NCBI RefSeq assembly: GCF_024198235.1
Contig: NZ_JAKCFB010000011.1
Span: 62,001 to 126,000 of the forward strand
Length of the DNA stretch: 64,000 bases
Source of the DNA: Myxococcus dinghuensis
Lineage (GTDB): Bacteria; Myxococcota; Myxococcia; Myxococcales; Myxococcaceae
Reading direction: 5' to 3'
Part shown: positions 16,383 to 24,886 of the stretch, one piece after another
Layout of the letters: every line of letters begins with the position of its first letter
Numbering within the stretch: the first letter of the stretch is position 1
The notes under the pieces: generated by a model
Databases searched by the model: none
Seen by the model: only the letters and a program-made list of their open reading frames with translations
Told to the model about the DNA's origin: nothing
Made by a program: the position numbers and the translations under genes

Positions 16383-17660
16383 TCACTTTCCGGAGCCGCA
16401 GGCGCTCCCCAATGCCAGCACGTCCGCGTCGTAGTGCAGCGCCAGCGTCCCCGAGGACTCGATGTGGCGCACGAAGAGGGAGCCGAAGACCTCCGCGTTG
16501 CCGCTCAGGTTCAACGTGGCGTCGGGCGCGTAGAGGTTTCCCGCGATGACGCTGCCCGCGGAGATGCCCAGCGCCCCGGTGCCCGCCACGTACACCCGGG
16601 TGCGGGCGGGTGCGTCGGGCGAACCCAGCGCAAGCGCGCCCGCGACCGTCATGTCCGCGCCGATGAACAAATCCAGTTCCCCTGGAGGGACCACCTGGAT
16701 GGAGAGCCGCTCGCCGATGACGACGCCGTCGCGGACGAAGAGGGCGGTGCGCTCGCGGATGACGAGGTCCAGGCGGCCCTCGCCCTCGATGCCGGACAGG
16801 TAGAAGCGGCCGCAGGGCAGCTCCAGCGAGCGCTCGCCGGTGAAGCCTCGCAGCGTGTCCGCGTCCAGGCCGATGGCCGCGTTGTGGTTGCGCGTGGCGT
16901 GGTTGGCGATGAGGCCCGGGATGTCCATGCGCGTCGACGTGTCACACGCGCACGGCGCCACGGACGCCACCGGCTCGCGGCTCAACTGCGTGGCCTGCAC
17001 GGCGCCGGACATGACGCGCCCCTCGGGGACGGCGAGCCGCCCGTCGACCTTCAACGACGCCAGGCCGACGTCGCCACGCACCCAGGCATCCCCAATCACC
17101 TCGGCGGTGACGTCGCCCGTGAGCGGGCCGCCGCTGTAGAGGAGACCTCGGACCGTCAGCGAGCGCCCCAGCCGGATGCCGTCCAGGCCGCCCGCGCTCA
17201 GCTCGCCGCCGACGTCCACCCTGTCGTTCGCGGCGAGCCCCCCGTTGGTCGCCACGCCTCCGCCCACGCCGCCCGGCGTGTACTTGCCCAACGAGCTGCG
17301 GAAGGCATCCGTGGTGAGGGAGGCGCTGAAGGCGAGCCGGTCGCACGAGCACAACGCGTGACGGAACGAGCGCTCGGCAAGGTGTCCGGTGCAGACCTTC
17401 TCGTCGGTGACGCTGGACCCCTCCAACAGCAACGGCCCGCTCGAGGCACAGAAGGCGGCGAGCTCGTCCTCCGGGTCCTCGCTGCTGCTCGTCCCGCTGT
17501 CCGGCGTGGACACCGGGCCCACGCTGCCATCCGGCGCGCCGATGATGGCCACCGGGTCTCTCACGGTGCAGGCACCGAACGGGAGACTCCCCGCCAGACA
17601 GGCCCACAGGACGAAGCGCCACGACGCGACGGAGCACGACGGCGGGAGGACGGGACTCAT
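16383..17660 (-). CDS. Lipoprotein with polymer-forming-like beta-helix repeats
   Basis: 425 residues from ATG 17660, overlapping the upstream stop as ATGA. The signal peptide has lipobox LPFGAC. After a Ser/Asp linker, the rest shows serial short hydrophobic turns such as VDVGGELSAGG, VRGLLYSGG, GDAWVRGDVG and SVIAGNLYAPDATLNLSG. This periodicity is typical of bactofilin-like or right-handed beta-helix proteins and of myxobacterial lipoproteins with 'anchored coat' domains. There are several Cys, including a CACD pair. It is the last gene of a four-gene overlapping operon headed by a secreted protein and a sigma factor, so it may be an envelope output of that regulator. No enzymatic motif is visible. 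Confidence 0.7.
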   Translation of the reverse strand: MSPVLPPSCSVASWRFVLWACLAGSLPFGACTVRDPVAIIGAPDGSVGPVSTPDSGTSSSEDPEDELAAFCASSGPLLLEGSSVTDEKVCTGHLAERSFRHALCSCDRLAFSASLTTDAFRSSLGKYTPGGVGGGVATNGGLAANDRVDVGGELSAGGLDGIRLGRSLTVRGLLYSGGPLTGDVTAEVIGDAWVRGDVGLASLKVDGRLAVPEGRVMSGAVQATQLSREPVASVAPCACDTSTRMDIPGLIANHATRNHNAAIGLDADTLRGFTGERSLELPCGRFYLSGIEGEGRLDLVIRERTALFVRDGVVIGERLSIQVVPPGELDLFIGADMTVAGALALGSPDAPARTRVYVAGTGALGISAGSVIAGNLYAPDATLNLSGNAEVFGSLFVRHIESSGTLALHYDADVLALGSACGSGK

Positions 17661-18691
17661 CGACCGGAAATCTCCCTCAGACGCGCACGCGCCGCCACCG
17701 CATGGGGCGAATCGGGGTGGTGCGACAGGAACTCCTCCAACGCCTGACGCTCTTCCGCTGCGTTCCCGAGGACACGGTGGGCCTCCGTGATGCCCTGGCG
17801 CGCTTCCTGCTCCAGCACTCCGCCCGGCCACGTCCTCAGGGCCGTCTCGAATTGACGGAGCGCGCCGCGCGCGTCGCGCAGGTGTTCCAGGCGCAGCGAG
17901 CCGGAGGCGACCCGTGCCACATACGCGGACATCGCCCGTGGCTGGGCGCGGATGACCCGTTGGTAGACGGCCTCCGCCTGCTTCCACTCGCCCGCCGCGC
18001 GGTGCGTGTTGGCCAGGCGCATGAGGTCCTCCACCTGCGCGGGAGTCGCCACGGGAGCGACCTGGGCCTCCACCGGGCCCCGCGAGCCCGCGCCACGGGC
18101 CACCGAGACCTCCGCCGAAGGGCGCGAAGCACCCTCCCTCCTGGCGCCAATCCCCGTCGAAGCCTCTGCGTCCTCCGCGTCGCGAGGAGCCCCTCCCCGC
18201 ACCGAGCCCGGAACCGCTTCCACAGCGTCCGACGAGCGAGGGACCGACTCCTGCCCGGCGGGGCTCCCGGTGGGTGCCGAGGCCCGCGCTGGGGAGACGG
18301 AGCCCCCCACCCGCGCCTCGGGCCCCGGCGCGCCCTCGTCCGCGTCCGCCCCGGCCCCGTGCCGAATCCCCTCCGAAGGCGCGGACGTGTCCCCTCCACG
18401 TGCGCGGGGCGACCCACCGGAAGCGCTCGAGGCGGGCTCCCGGTGGGAGAACCACCACACGGAGGCCGCCGACCCCAGCACGAGGAGGGCGCCGCCCGTC
18501 ACCAGGACCCAGGGCCACCTCCGTCGAGCCGGGCGCGGCGGTGGCGGGGCCTCCTCGAACGCGGCGAGCAGCGCGGCCTGCACCAGCGCCGCGGACTTCT
18601 GTCGGGAGATGCGGCGCGCGGGTCCCTGGCCCCCATCCAACGGTGGGAGCGCGTCCGACAGACCGCCCTCTTCATCCGGGATGTGGCTCAT
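17657..18691 (-). CDS. Single-pass membrane protein with TPR tail, possible sigma-factor partner
   Basis: 344 residues from ATG 18691, overlapping the sigma-factor stop as ATGA. About 55 cytoplasmic residues precede one membrane segment (WPWVLVTGGALLVLGSAASV, about residues 57-77). A long Ala/Gly/Ser-rich extracytoplasmic linker and a C-terminal TPR-like domain (about residues 220-344; LMRLANTHRAAGEWKQAEAV and similar helices) follow. The gene order sigma factor then one-pass membrane protein is the usual arrangement for sigma/anti-sigma pairs, but the N-terminal segment has no zinc-binding HxxxCxxC anti-sigma motif. It may be an atypical anti-sigma or a periplasmic scaffold. Confidence 0.65.
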   Translation of the reverse strand: MSHIPDEEGGLSDALPPLDGGQGPARRISRQKSAALVQAALLAAFEEAPPPPRPARRRWPWVLVTGGALLVLGSAASVWWFSHREPASSASGGSPRARGGDTSAPSEGIRHGAGADADEGAPGPEARVGGSVSPARASAPTGSPAGQESVPRSSDAVEAVPGSVRGGAPRDAEDAEASTGIGARREGASRPSAEVSVARGAGSRGPVEAQVAPVATPAQVEDLMRLANTHRAAGEWKQAEAVYQRVIRAQPRAMSAYVARVASGSLRLEHLRDARGALRQFETALRTWPGGVLEQEARQGITEAHRVLGNAAEERQALEEFLSHHPDSPHAVAARARLREISGR

Positions 18692-19332
18692 TCAGTCCCC
18701 CCGCCCGGCGCGTCCCCATCCTCCCCCACCAGCGCGCGCAGGGCCGCCTTGCCCAACCGCAAGCGGCTGCGAATCGTCTCGAAGGCAATGCCCAGCTCGT
18801 TCGATACCTCCACCACGCTCAAGCCAAGCACATGGTGCAGCACCATGGCATGTCGCTGCTCGTCCGGAATCCGGTCCAGCAGCATCACCACCCGCCGCCG
18901 GTGGACGTACTCGTCCGGGGGCGCGTCCTCGGACGGGACGGCCATCAGCTCCGCGGGCTCCTCGCCCCGACGCGCCTCGCTGCCTCGCGCGCGCTTGAGC
19001 CAGGCGAACGTGGTCCGGGCCACCACCCGGTCCGCCCAGGACTGGAAGCTCCCCTCCCCGCGATAGGTCGACAGCCCCCGCAACAGCGCGATGAGCGCCT
19101 CCTGGGAGATGTCCTCCACGTCCACGTCCCCCCGCACGAGGTAGCGGACCAGGTTGCGCACCCGGGGCAACAACTCCAGCAACAGCGACTCGGCGGCCTC
19201 CTTCTTCCCCTGGATGGCGGCGTGGATTCGCGGGTCCCCCCCGGGACGCGCTCGACCGATGGCTTCGGGACCCGGGCTCGTCATCGACTCCATGGAGGGA
19301 GGCCGCGGCGAAAACGGGTCATCCGAGCTCAC
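18688..19332 (-). CDS. RNA polymerase sigma-70 family (ECF-like) factor
   Basis: 214 residues from GTG 19332, overlapping the upstream gene's stop as GTGA. The longer open frame upstream is a shadow of the neighbour. Region 2 is at about residues 35-105 with VDVEDISQEALIALLRG and FQSWADRVVARTTFAWLKR. Region 4 is at about 150-200 with LDRIPDEQRHAMVLHH and the helix-turn-helix VSNELGIAFETIRSRLRLG. Regions 1 and 3 are missing, as in ECF sigma factors. An acidic linker of about 40 residues joins the two regions. It is embedded by 4-bp overlaps between an exported protein and a TPR membrane protein, so the operon probably forms one cell-envelope regulatory unit. Confidence 0.9.
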   Translation of the reverse strand: MSSDDPFSPRPPSMESMTSPGPEAIGRARPGGDPRIHAAIQGKKEAAESLLLELLPRVRNLVRYLVRGDVDVEDISQEALIALLRGLSTYRGEGSFQSWADRVVARTTFAWLKRARGSEARRGEEPAELMAVPSEDAPPDEYVHRRRVVMLLDRIPDEQRHAMVLHHVLGLSVVEVSNELGIAFETIRSRLRLGKAALRALVGEDGDAPGGGTE

Positions 19333-20432
19333 GGCAGGACCACCAGCGACACCCCCAGCCGCGGTCGGACGGCCTGCCCCGTGTTGCGAGGGACGAAGAT
19401 TCCGTTCTCGGAGTACCCGAGCACCGGCCGCCCCACCACCGTGTCCAGCGCGACGCCCACCTCCACCGCCGCCATCCGCGCGAAGCGCCACCGGAACGAC
19501 GTGTCGGGTCCGACGAGCAGCGCGGGCGTGAAGCGGGGCTGCGTGGCCTCGATGCCCTGGAAGAGCGGGTCCGTGGACCGGTCGAAGACGTGGACGCCCA
19601 CGCCCGCGCCCAGCCCCCACCGGAACGCGCCAGCCTCGAGCAGCGGCACGTCCGCCCACAGGCCCGCGGTGTACTGCTGCAGGTGCACGACGGTGCGCGA
19701 GTCCCGCAGCTTCGAGGGGAGTCCGGCGAGGAACTGGAGGCGGATGCGCACCCACCGCAGCTCCCAGCCGGACGCGAGCAGGATGGCCCGGTGGCCCGAA
19801 CCGGCATAGCCGTCCCACGCCGTCACCCCGCCCACCAGCAGTTGCCAGTGCACCGTCGACGTGCGCCGGGCCGCGGGGGGCATGGACCACAGCTCCGGCG
19901 GGACGGGGACCTCCTCCGGCTCGGGTTCGACGGGGAGCGGCTCGGACGGCGGCGCCACGGCCGTGACGACCTCGCCCAGCGGCTTGCCGGCCTCCACGGC
20001 GCGCAGGGCGGAGCGCACCACGAGCGCCACCGCCTCCGCGCCCGCGGACCACTCCAACGTTCCGGGCCGCCCCTCCACGCGCGCGGTGCGGACGAAGAGG
20101 TGCCGCCCCCCGGGCTCCAGGAAGTGCACGCGCAGCTCCGGCCCCTCGCGCTCGAACCAGAAGACGGCGCGCGCCTGGTAGGACTCCGCGAGCGACGCCC
20201 CCGTGAGCCAGCGCTCCTGGAGTGTCCCCTGGAACGGAGGGCCCGGCATGGCACGCAACTCGACGGGCAGGTCGCTGCCCTGCCCCCGGACCCGCTCGAG
20301 CAGCGCCGCGTCCTCCTCGGAGGAGATCCTCGCCAACGCGAGCCACGACGCCGGTTCGCTCGCGCCCGCGCGGAGGCCGACGCACAGCGCGACGGCGAGC
20401 ACCGCCCGGATCCACACGACGCCCCATGCCAT
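19329..20432 (-). CDS. Exported protein with C-terminal beta-barrel-like region
   Basis: 367 residues from ATG 20432 (MAWGVVWIRAVLAVALCVGL), a clear signal peptide; the frame extends upstream but without support. The N-terminal half (about residues 25-180) is alpha/beta and resembles no family I know. A Pro/Glu-rich linker near residue 190 leads into a C-terminal region rich in alternating aromatic/Gly strands (GWELRWVRIRLQFLAGL, GLGAGVGVHVFD, PRLGVSLVVLP) as in small outer-membrane barrels. It is the first gene of the operon, coupled to the sigma factor by a 4-bp overlap, so it may be the envelope sensor or target of that regulator. Confidence 0.6.
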   Translation of the reverse strand: MAWGVVWIRAVLAVALCVGLRAGASEPASWLALARISSEEDAALLERVRGQGSDLPVELRAMPGPPFQGTLQERWLTGASLAESYQARAVFWFEREGPELRVHFLEPGGRHLFVRTARVEGRPGTLEWSAGAEAVALVVRSALRAVEAGKPLGEVVTAVAPPSEPLPVEPEPEEVPVPPELWSMPPAARRTSTVHWQLLVGGVTAWDGYAGSGHRAILLASGWELRWVRIRLQFLAGLPSKLRDSRTVVHLQQYTAGLWADVPLLEAGAFRWGLGAGVGVHVFDRSTDPLFQGIEATQPRFTPALLVGPDTSFRWRFARMAAVEVGVALDTVVGRPVLGYSENGIFVPRNTGQAVRPRLGVSLVVLP

Positions 20433-20587
20433 ACCGCGAAGGCTAACGTCTCGCGCGAGGGCCCGGGAAGCCCCGGGGCCTCCCGCACCCGGCTCGAACA
20501 AGCGCACGGCAAAGACGTGCTCTGTCTGCAACCATCCGGGATGCGGAGGGCTTCACGCCTTGCATTCCGGAGGGCGTGCGCGCCGGG

Positions 20588-21850
20588 TCAGCGCTGGGCG
20601 TTGGGCGCGGCGGCGGCGCGCAGCTCGCGGCTGACGCGCTCCGCCTCGCGGAAAACCCTGAGCAGGTTGCCGCCGAGGATCTTGTGGAGCTGCTCGCGGG
20701 TGTAGCCCCGGGCGAGCAGCGCCTCGGTGATGCGCGGCAGGTCCGCCACGGAGTCGATGCCCTCGGGGGTGGAGTTGATGCCGTCGAAGTCCGACCCCAG
20801 CCCCACGTGGTCCACGCCCGCCACCCTGGCCACGTGGTCGATGTGGTCGACGAGCGACTCGAAGGGAGGCCGCTTCACCCGCGCGGCCAGCTCACGCCCG
20901 AGCGCCGACTCCTCGCGGAAGCGCGTGGCCGCGTCCGCGTCCTTGTTCCGGGCCGCGAGCGCCTGCTGGGCGGCCTCCCGCGCCGGGGCCCCCGCCGCGT
21001 ACTCCCGCCGGTACGCGTCGTCGATGAACATGGAGAAGAAGTTCACCATGACGACGCCCCCGTTGGCGGCCACGGCCTTGAGCATCTCGTCCGTCATGTT
21101 GCGCGGATGGTCCGTGAGCGCGCGCGCCGACGAGTGCGACGCGATGACCGGCGCCTTCGTCACCTTCAACGTGTCGAAGAACGTCTTGTCGGACACGTGG
21201 GAGATGTCGACGAGCATGCCCAGCCGGTTCATCTCCCGCACGACGTCCCGCCCGAAGTCGGTGAGGCCGTCGTGGTGCTTCACCTTCTCGTCCTGGAGGT
21301 CGCCGGACGAGTCGGCCCACCCATGGGTGTTGGACCACGTCAGGGTCATGTACCGCACGCCGAGCCGGTAGAAGTCGCGCAGCACGCCCAGGTCGTCCTG
21401 GATGGCGTGCCCGCCCTCGACCCCCATCAGCGCCGCGAGCTTCTTCTGCTTGCCGGTGCGCGCCGCCACGATGTCCTTCGAGGACAGGGCCAGCACCAGC
21501 TGGTCCGGGTGCCGCTCCACCGCCGTCAGCACCGCGTCGATGAGCCGCAGCGCGCGGTGGGTCTCCTGCCCGGCGAACGCCTTGGGCTCCACCCAGATGG
21601 AGAAGAACGCCGCGCCCAGGTTGCCGGCGCGCGCGCGGGGCAGGTCCAGGTGGCCCACGTCGCCGGCGGGCGGGGCCGCCAGGTCGAAGCCCTCCTCCAG
21701 CATGCGCAGCGGCGTGTCCACGTGCGTGTCGATGACGAGCGCGGACTCGTGGATGGCGCGCGCCTTCGCGGACACGGGCGTGGACGGGGGGGGCGCGGCG
21801 AGGACGGGGGCGCCGAACACCAGCATCGCGGCGAGGACGGAGCGGTTCAC
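20588..21850 (-). CDS. Membrane dipeptidase, peptidase family M19
   Basis: 420 residues from GTG 21850 with GAGG 7 nt upstream and signal peptide MNRSVLAAMLVFGAPVLA. Family M19 features are VIDTHVDTP (His-x-Asp zinc ligands), LMGVEGGHAI (bridging Glu), ISHVSDKTF and SHSSARALTDHPRN (further His ligands), and VGLGSDFDGI (Asp). All expected binuclear zinc ligands are present, so it should hydrolyse dipeptides, probably in the periplasm or at the membrane. This suits amino-acid harvesting from prey peptides. It is divergent from the small gene and comEA-like gene to its right. Alternative upstream frame extension to 24439 is an artefact of GC-rich sequence. Confidence 0.92.
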   Translation of the reverse strand: MNRSVLAAMLVFGAPVLAAPPPSTPVSAKARAIHESALVIDTHVDTPLRMLEEGFDLAAPPAGDVGHLDLPRARAGNLGAAFFSIWVEPKAFAGQETHRALRLIDAVLTAVERHPDQLVLALSSKDIVAARTGKQKKLAALMGVEGGHAIQDDLGVLRDFYRLGVRYMTLTWSNTHGWADSSGDLQDEKVKHHDGLTDFGRDVVREMNRLGMLVDISHVSDKTFFDTLKVTKAPVIASHSSARALTDHPRNMTDEMLKAVAANGGVVMVNFFSMFIDDAYRREYAAGAPAREAAQQALAARNKDADAATRFREESALGRELAARVKRPPFESLVDHIDHVARVAGVDHVGLGSDFDGINSTPEGIDSVADLPRITEALLARGYTREQLHKILGGNLLRVFREAERVSRELRAAAAPNAQR

Positions 21851-22145
21851 GCGGGGACCTCGGGGGGGAGGAAGTCCGGGGACTCTCCCACGACCCCCGC
21901 CGGGCTTGAAGCCAGGGCTGGCCCCGGGGCGACGCGGGGCCCTCTCACCGCGCGGAAGCCGGGTGTGCGTCCGCGCCCGTCCCCGCGCGTGGACGGCTTC
22001 GCGCGCCGTGTACGCCAACCTGCGCCGCGCTCCGAGGAGGACGCCGCTGGCACGGCGACTGCTCAAGCCCGGGACAGACCTCAGGCGGTCGAGCCGACGA
22101 GGCGGTCGCGCCGTGGTGGCGCGAGGCGGAGTGTGGAGGTGGCTG
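21851..22145. promoter_or_regulatory. Divergent intergenic region
   Basis: 295 bp between the M19 dipeptidase (minus) and the small conserved gene (plus). It must hold both promoters. I see the GAGG and GGAGG ribosome sites at its edges but no clear -35/-10 pair, repeat or terminator. Confidence 0.4.
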
Positions 22146-22394
22146 ATGCTGATGGCGGGGAAGCGGCTGGCGGTGTTCTCCATTCGCGAGGGCAAGGGCG
22201 GGAGCATCTGGGTCCGGGCGGGGAGCGCCTTCGTCAACAAGGATGGCTCGCTGAACGTGCTGCTCGACGTGCTGCCGCTGGACGGCAAGCTGCACGTGCG
22301 CGAGGCGGCGGAGAAGCGGGAGACGCCCGGCGCGGGCGGGCGGTACGCGGGGGAGCTGGGGCTGGACGCGGTGCCGGCGGGGGGCCATTCGTGA
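22146..22394 (+). CDS. Small conserved hypothetical protein
   Basis: 82 residues from ATG 22146, with GGAGG exactly 6 nt upstream. Sequence features include KRLAVFSIREGKGGSIWVRA, FVNKDGSLNVLLDVLPLDG and KLHVREAAEK. It is a compact beta-rich protein without signal peptide or membrane segment, and its pattern suggests a conserved cytoplasmic family rather than a chance frame. Its stop overlaps the GTG of the ComEA-like gene as GTGA, so the two are translated together. Function unknown; the coupling hints at a link with DNA or envelope handling by the helix-hairpin-helix protein. Confidence 0.75.
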   Translation: MLMAGKRLAVFSIREGKGGSIWVRAGSAFVNKDGSLNVLLDVLPLDGKLHVREAAEKRETPGAGGRYAGELGLDAVPAGGHS

Positions 22395-22744
22395 GGGCGG
22401 TCTGGGTGGCGCTGGCGCTGCTCTCCCTGACGACCCCGGGCCTCGCGGACGCGGCGCGGCTGCGCACACAGTACTCGGGGGTGGTGAACCTCAACGACGC
22501 GACGGCGGCCCAGTTGGACTTGCTGCCGGGCGTCGGAGAGAAGGCGGCGCAGCGCATCATCGAGCAGCGCACGCGGCGGCGCTTCCAGCGGGTGGAGGAG
22601 CTGGTGCGGGTGAAGGGCTTCGGCAAGAAGCGCTTCCTCAAGCTCAAGCCCCACCTGTCGCTGGACGGCCCCACCACGCTGAAGGTGGAGCAGGTGCTCC
22701 CGCCTCCCGCCGAGGGAAAGGAGGTGGTGGCCACGAACCGATGA
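22391..22744 (+). CDS. ComEA-like helix-hairpin-helix DNA-binding protein
   Basis: 117 residues from GTG 22391. The signal peptide-like start MRAVWVALALLSLTTPGLADA is followed by a classic ComEA HhH2 domain: VNLNDATAAQLDLLPGVGEK, AAQRIIEQR and VEELVRVKGFGKK, with a short Pro/Lys-rich tail. ComEA-type proteins bind double-stranded DNA in the periplasm during natural transformation. With no other competence genes nearby this could also be a general exported HhH protein. It is coupled to the small conserved gene upstream. Confidence 0.85.
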   Translation: MRAVWVALALLSLTTPGLADAARLRTQYSGVVNLNDATAAQLDLLPGVGEKAAQRIIEQRTRRRFQRVEELVRVKGFGKKRFLKLKPHLSLDGPTTLKVEQVLPPPAEGKEVVATNR

Positions 22745-22894
22745 AAAGCCTGGATTGAACCCTTCGGAAAGAGGGGCGCCGCCCGCTCGGACGACCTCCG
22801 CGGCGGGTGGCGCTCCGTGGGTGCCCGGGAAGCGACCAGGCGGGATGCAAGAGTGGTTTGTATCCGGCCCCCGGCTGATAGAGCATCCGCCGCC

Positions 22895-24610
22895 ATGACC
22901 CGACGACTCGCTACCCTGCTCACCGCGCTGCCCGTGTCGGCCGCGCTGGTCGCTCCGCCCGTGCTCGCCTGCACCAGCATGCTGGTCAACAAGGGGGCCA
23001 CCGCGGATGGCGCCACCCTGATGACCTACGCCGCCGACGCGCACGAGCTGTACGGCGAGCTGTACTACACGCCCGCGCGCCGCCACGCGGCCAACGCCCA
23101 GCGCGACATCATCGAGTGGGACACCGGCAAGTTCCTCGGCCGCATCCCCGAGGCCCCGGCGACCTACTCCGTCGTCGGCAACATGAACGAGCACCAGGTC
23201 TCCATCGGCGAGTCCACGTTCACCGGCCGCAAGGAGCTGGAGGGGCCCGCGGGCATCGTCGACTACGGCTCGCTCATCTACATCGCGCTGGAGCGCTCCA
23301 AGACGGCGCGCGAGGCCATCCAGGTGATGACCGGCCTCGTCGCCGAGCACGGCTACGCGTCCACCGGCGAGTCCTTCTCCATCGCCGACCCCAAGGAGGC
23401 GTGGCTCCTGGAGATGATCGGCAAGGGCGAGGGCCAGAAGGGCGCGGTGTGGGTCGCGCGCAGGCTGCCGGACGGCTACATCACCGCGCACGCCAACCAG
23501 GCGCGCATCCAGCAGTTCTCCCAGAACGACCCGGAGAACACGCTGTTCGCCCCGGACGTCATCTCCTTCGCGCGCGAGAAGGGCTGGTTCAAGGGCGCGG
23601 ACAAGGACTTCAGCTTCGCGGAGGCATACAACCCGCTCGACTTCGGCGGGCAGCGCTTCTCCGAGGCGCGCGTGTGGAGCATCTTCCGGCGCGCGGCGCC
23701 GTCGCAGAAGCTGGGCGTGGAGCTGGTGGACGGCTCGTCGCCGGGCAAGCGCCTGCCCCTGTGGGTGAAGCCGGACAAGAAGCTGTCCGTGCAGGACGTC
23801 ATGGGGCTGATGCGCGACCACTTCGAGGGCACCGCGCTGGACATGTCCAAGGACGTGGGCGCCGGCCCCTACGCGGTGCCCTACCGCTGGCGGCCCATGA
23901 CGTGGGAGGTGGACGGCAAGCAGTACGTCCACGAGCGCGCCATCTCCACGCAGCAGACGGGCTTCTCCTTCGTGGCCCAGATGCGCGCGTCCATGCCGGC
24001 CCCCATCGGCGGCGTGCTCTGGTTCGGCGTGGATGACACGTCCATGACCGTCTACACGCCCATGTACGCCGGCATCCGGCAGGTGCCGCGCAACTTCGCC
24101 CAGGGCGTGGCCAGCCGGGGCAGCTTCTCCTGGGACTCGTCCTTCTGGGTGTTCAACTGGGTCTCCAACCAGGCCTACGCCCGCTGGAGCGACATGTCCG
24201 TCGACGTGCAGAAGGAGCAGGGCGCGCTGGAGGGGCAGTTCCTCGCGGACCAGGCGGACATCGAGAAGACGGCGCTGGAGCACTACAAGCGCAGCCCGGA
24301 GGAGGCCCGCCAGTACCTCACCGCGTACTCGGTGCAGCAGGGCGAGAAGGTCCACGCCCGCTGGAGGAAGCTCGGGGAGTCGCTGCTGGTGAAGTACATC
24401 GACGGCAACGTCCGGGACGAGCAGGGCAAGGTGAACCACCCCAAGTACCCGGAGAGCTGGTACCGGCGCATCGTCCAGGAGAACGGGAAGAAGCTGGAGA
24501 TGCCCAAGGAGCCGGAGCCGGCCAAGCCGGTGGCGGCCCCCGCGCCCCCGCCCCCTCCCACCCAGAAGCCGGCGCCCGCCTCCAAGCCCACCGTGGCCCC
24601 CGCGCCCTGA
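22895..24610 (+). CDS. C69-family dipeptidase
   Basis: 571 residues from ATG 22895. Signal peptide MTRRLATLLTALPVSAALVA ends just before ACTSML. In family C69 (PepD-like, Ntn-hydrolase fold) the exposed N-terminal Cys is the nucleophile, so signal cleavage would activate the enzyme. Downstream motifs VVGNMNEHQVSIGESTF and EHGYASTGESFSIAD are typical of the family. The length is about 100 residues more than lactobacillal PepD, with an Ala/Pro-rich C-terminal tail (about residues 530-571). It is likely a secreted or periplasmic dipeptidase and stands near the M19 dipeptidase, pointing to a local peptide-degrading set. Confidence 0.92.
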   Translation: MTRRLATLLTALPVSAALVAPPVLACTSMLVNKGATADGATLMTYAADAHELYGELYYTPARRHAANAQRDIIEWDTGKFLGRIPEAPATYSVVGNMNEHQVSIGESTFTGRKELEGPAGIVDYGSLIYIALERSKTAREAIQVMTGLVAEHGYASTGESFSIADPKEAWLLEMIGKGEGQKGAVWVARRLPDGYITAHANQARIQQFSQNDPENTLFAPDVISFAREKGWFKGADKDFSFAEAYNPLDFGGQRFSEARVWSIFRRAAPSQKLGVELVDGSSPGKRLPLWVKPDKKLSVQDVMGLMRDHFEGTALDMSKDVGAGPYAVPYRWRPMTWEVDGKQYVHERAISTQQTGFSFVAQMRASMPAPIGGVLWFGVDDTSMTVYTPMYAGIRQVPRNFAQGVASRGSFSWDSSFWVFNWVSNQAYARWSDMSVDVQKEQGALEGQFLADQADIEKTALEHYKRSPEEARQYLTAYSVQQGEKVHARWRKLGESLLVKYIDGNVRDEQGKVNHPKYPESWYRRIVQENGKKLEMPKEPEPAKPVAAPAPPPPPTQKPAPASKPTVAPAP

Positions 24611-24886
24611 GGCCCGGACGACGCCTTCCTGCCCGGAAAATCACCTCATGTTTCAAGGGTATCGGGGACTTCCACTGCCTCCCGGCCGCCGAGCCGGGGG
24701 GCGTCTGGAATCCCCGCCGGCCCCCTGCCAGGGGCGGGTGTCCGGCGGTCCACGCGAGCACGGGTGTGATTGGAACGCCCATGTCTTGCCCGTGACTGAT
24801 ACACAACGGATTTTCCACGGCAGGGGGTCCGTGTCGCGCTAGACCTCCTGCGGCTCAAAAGACTTGCAGAGACAGGGAGGCGGCAG
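24611..24886 (+). other. Intergenic region before the MarR gene
   Basis: 276 bp without a convincing gene. It holds GC-rich runs (24690-24740) that may form stems after the dipeptidase stop, and a more AT-containing stretch near 24780-24830 that is a likely MarR promoter location. No defined motif was found. Confidence 0.35.

Noticed and set aside
16383..18518. 711-residue version of the beta-helix lipoprotein
   Set aside because: The upstream extension lies within the TPR gene; the lipoprotein signal starts at 17660 with an ATGA overlap.
20588..24439. 1283-residue minus-strand frame
   Set aside because: Only its last 420 residues are a real gene (M19 dipeptidase); the remainder is antisense to the C69 dipeptidase and the ComEA-like gene.
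24760..24800. A sigma-54 promoter before the MarR gene
   Set aside because: The GG and GC elements are 14 bases apart, not the required 10.
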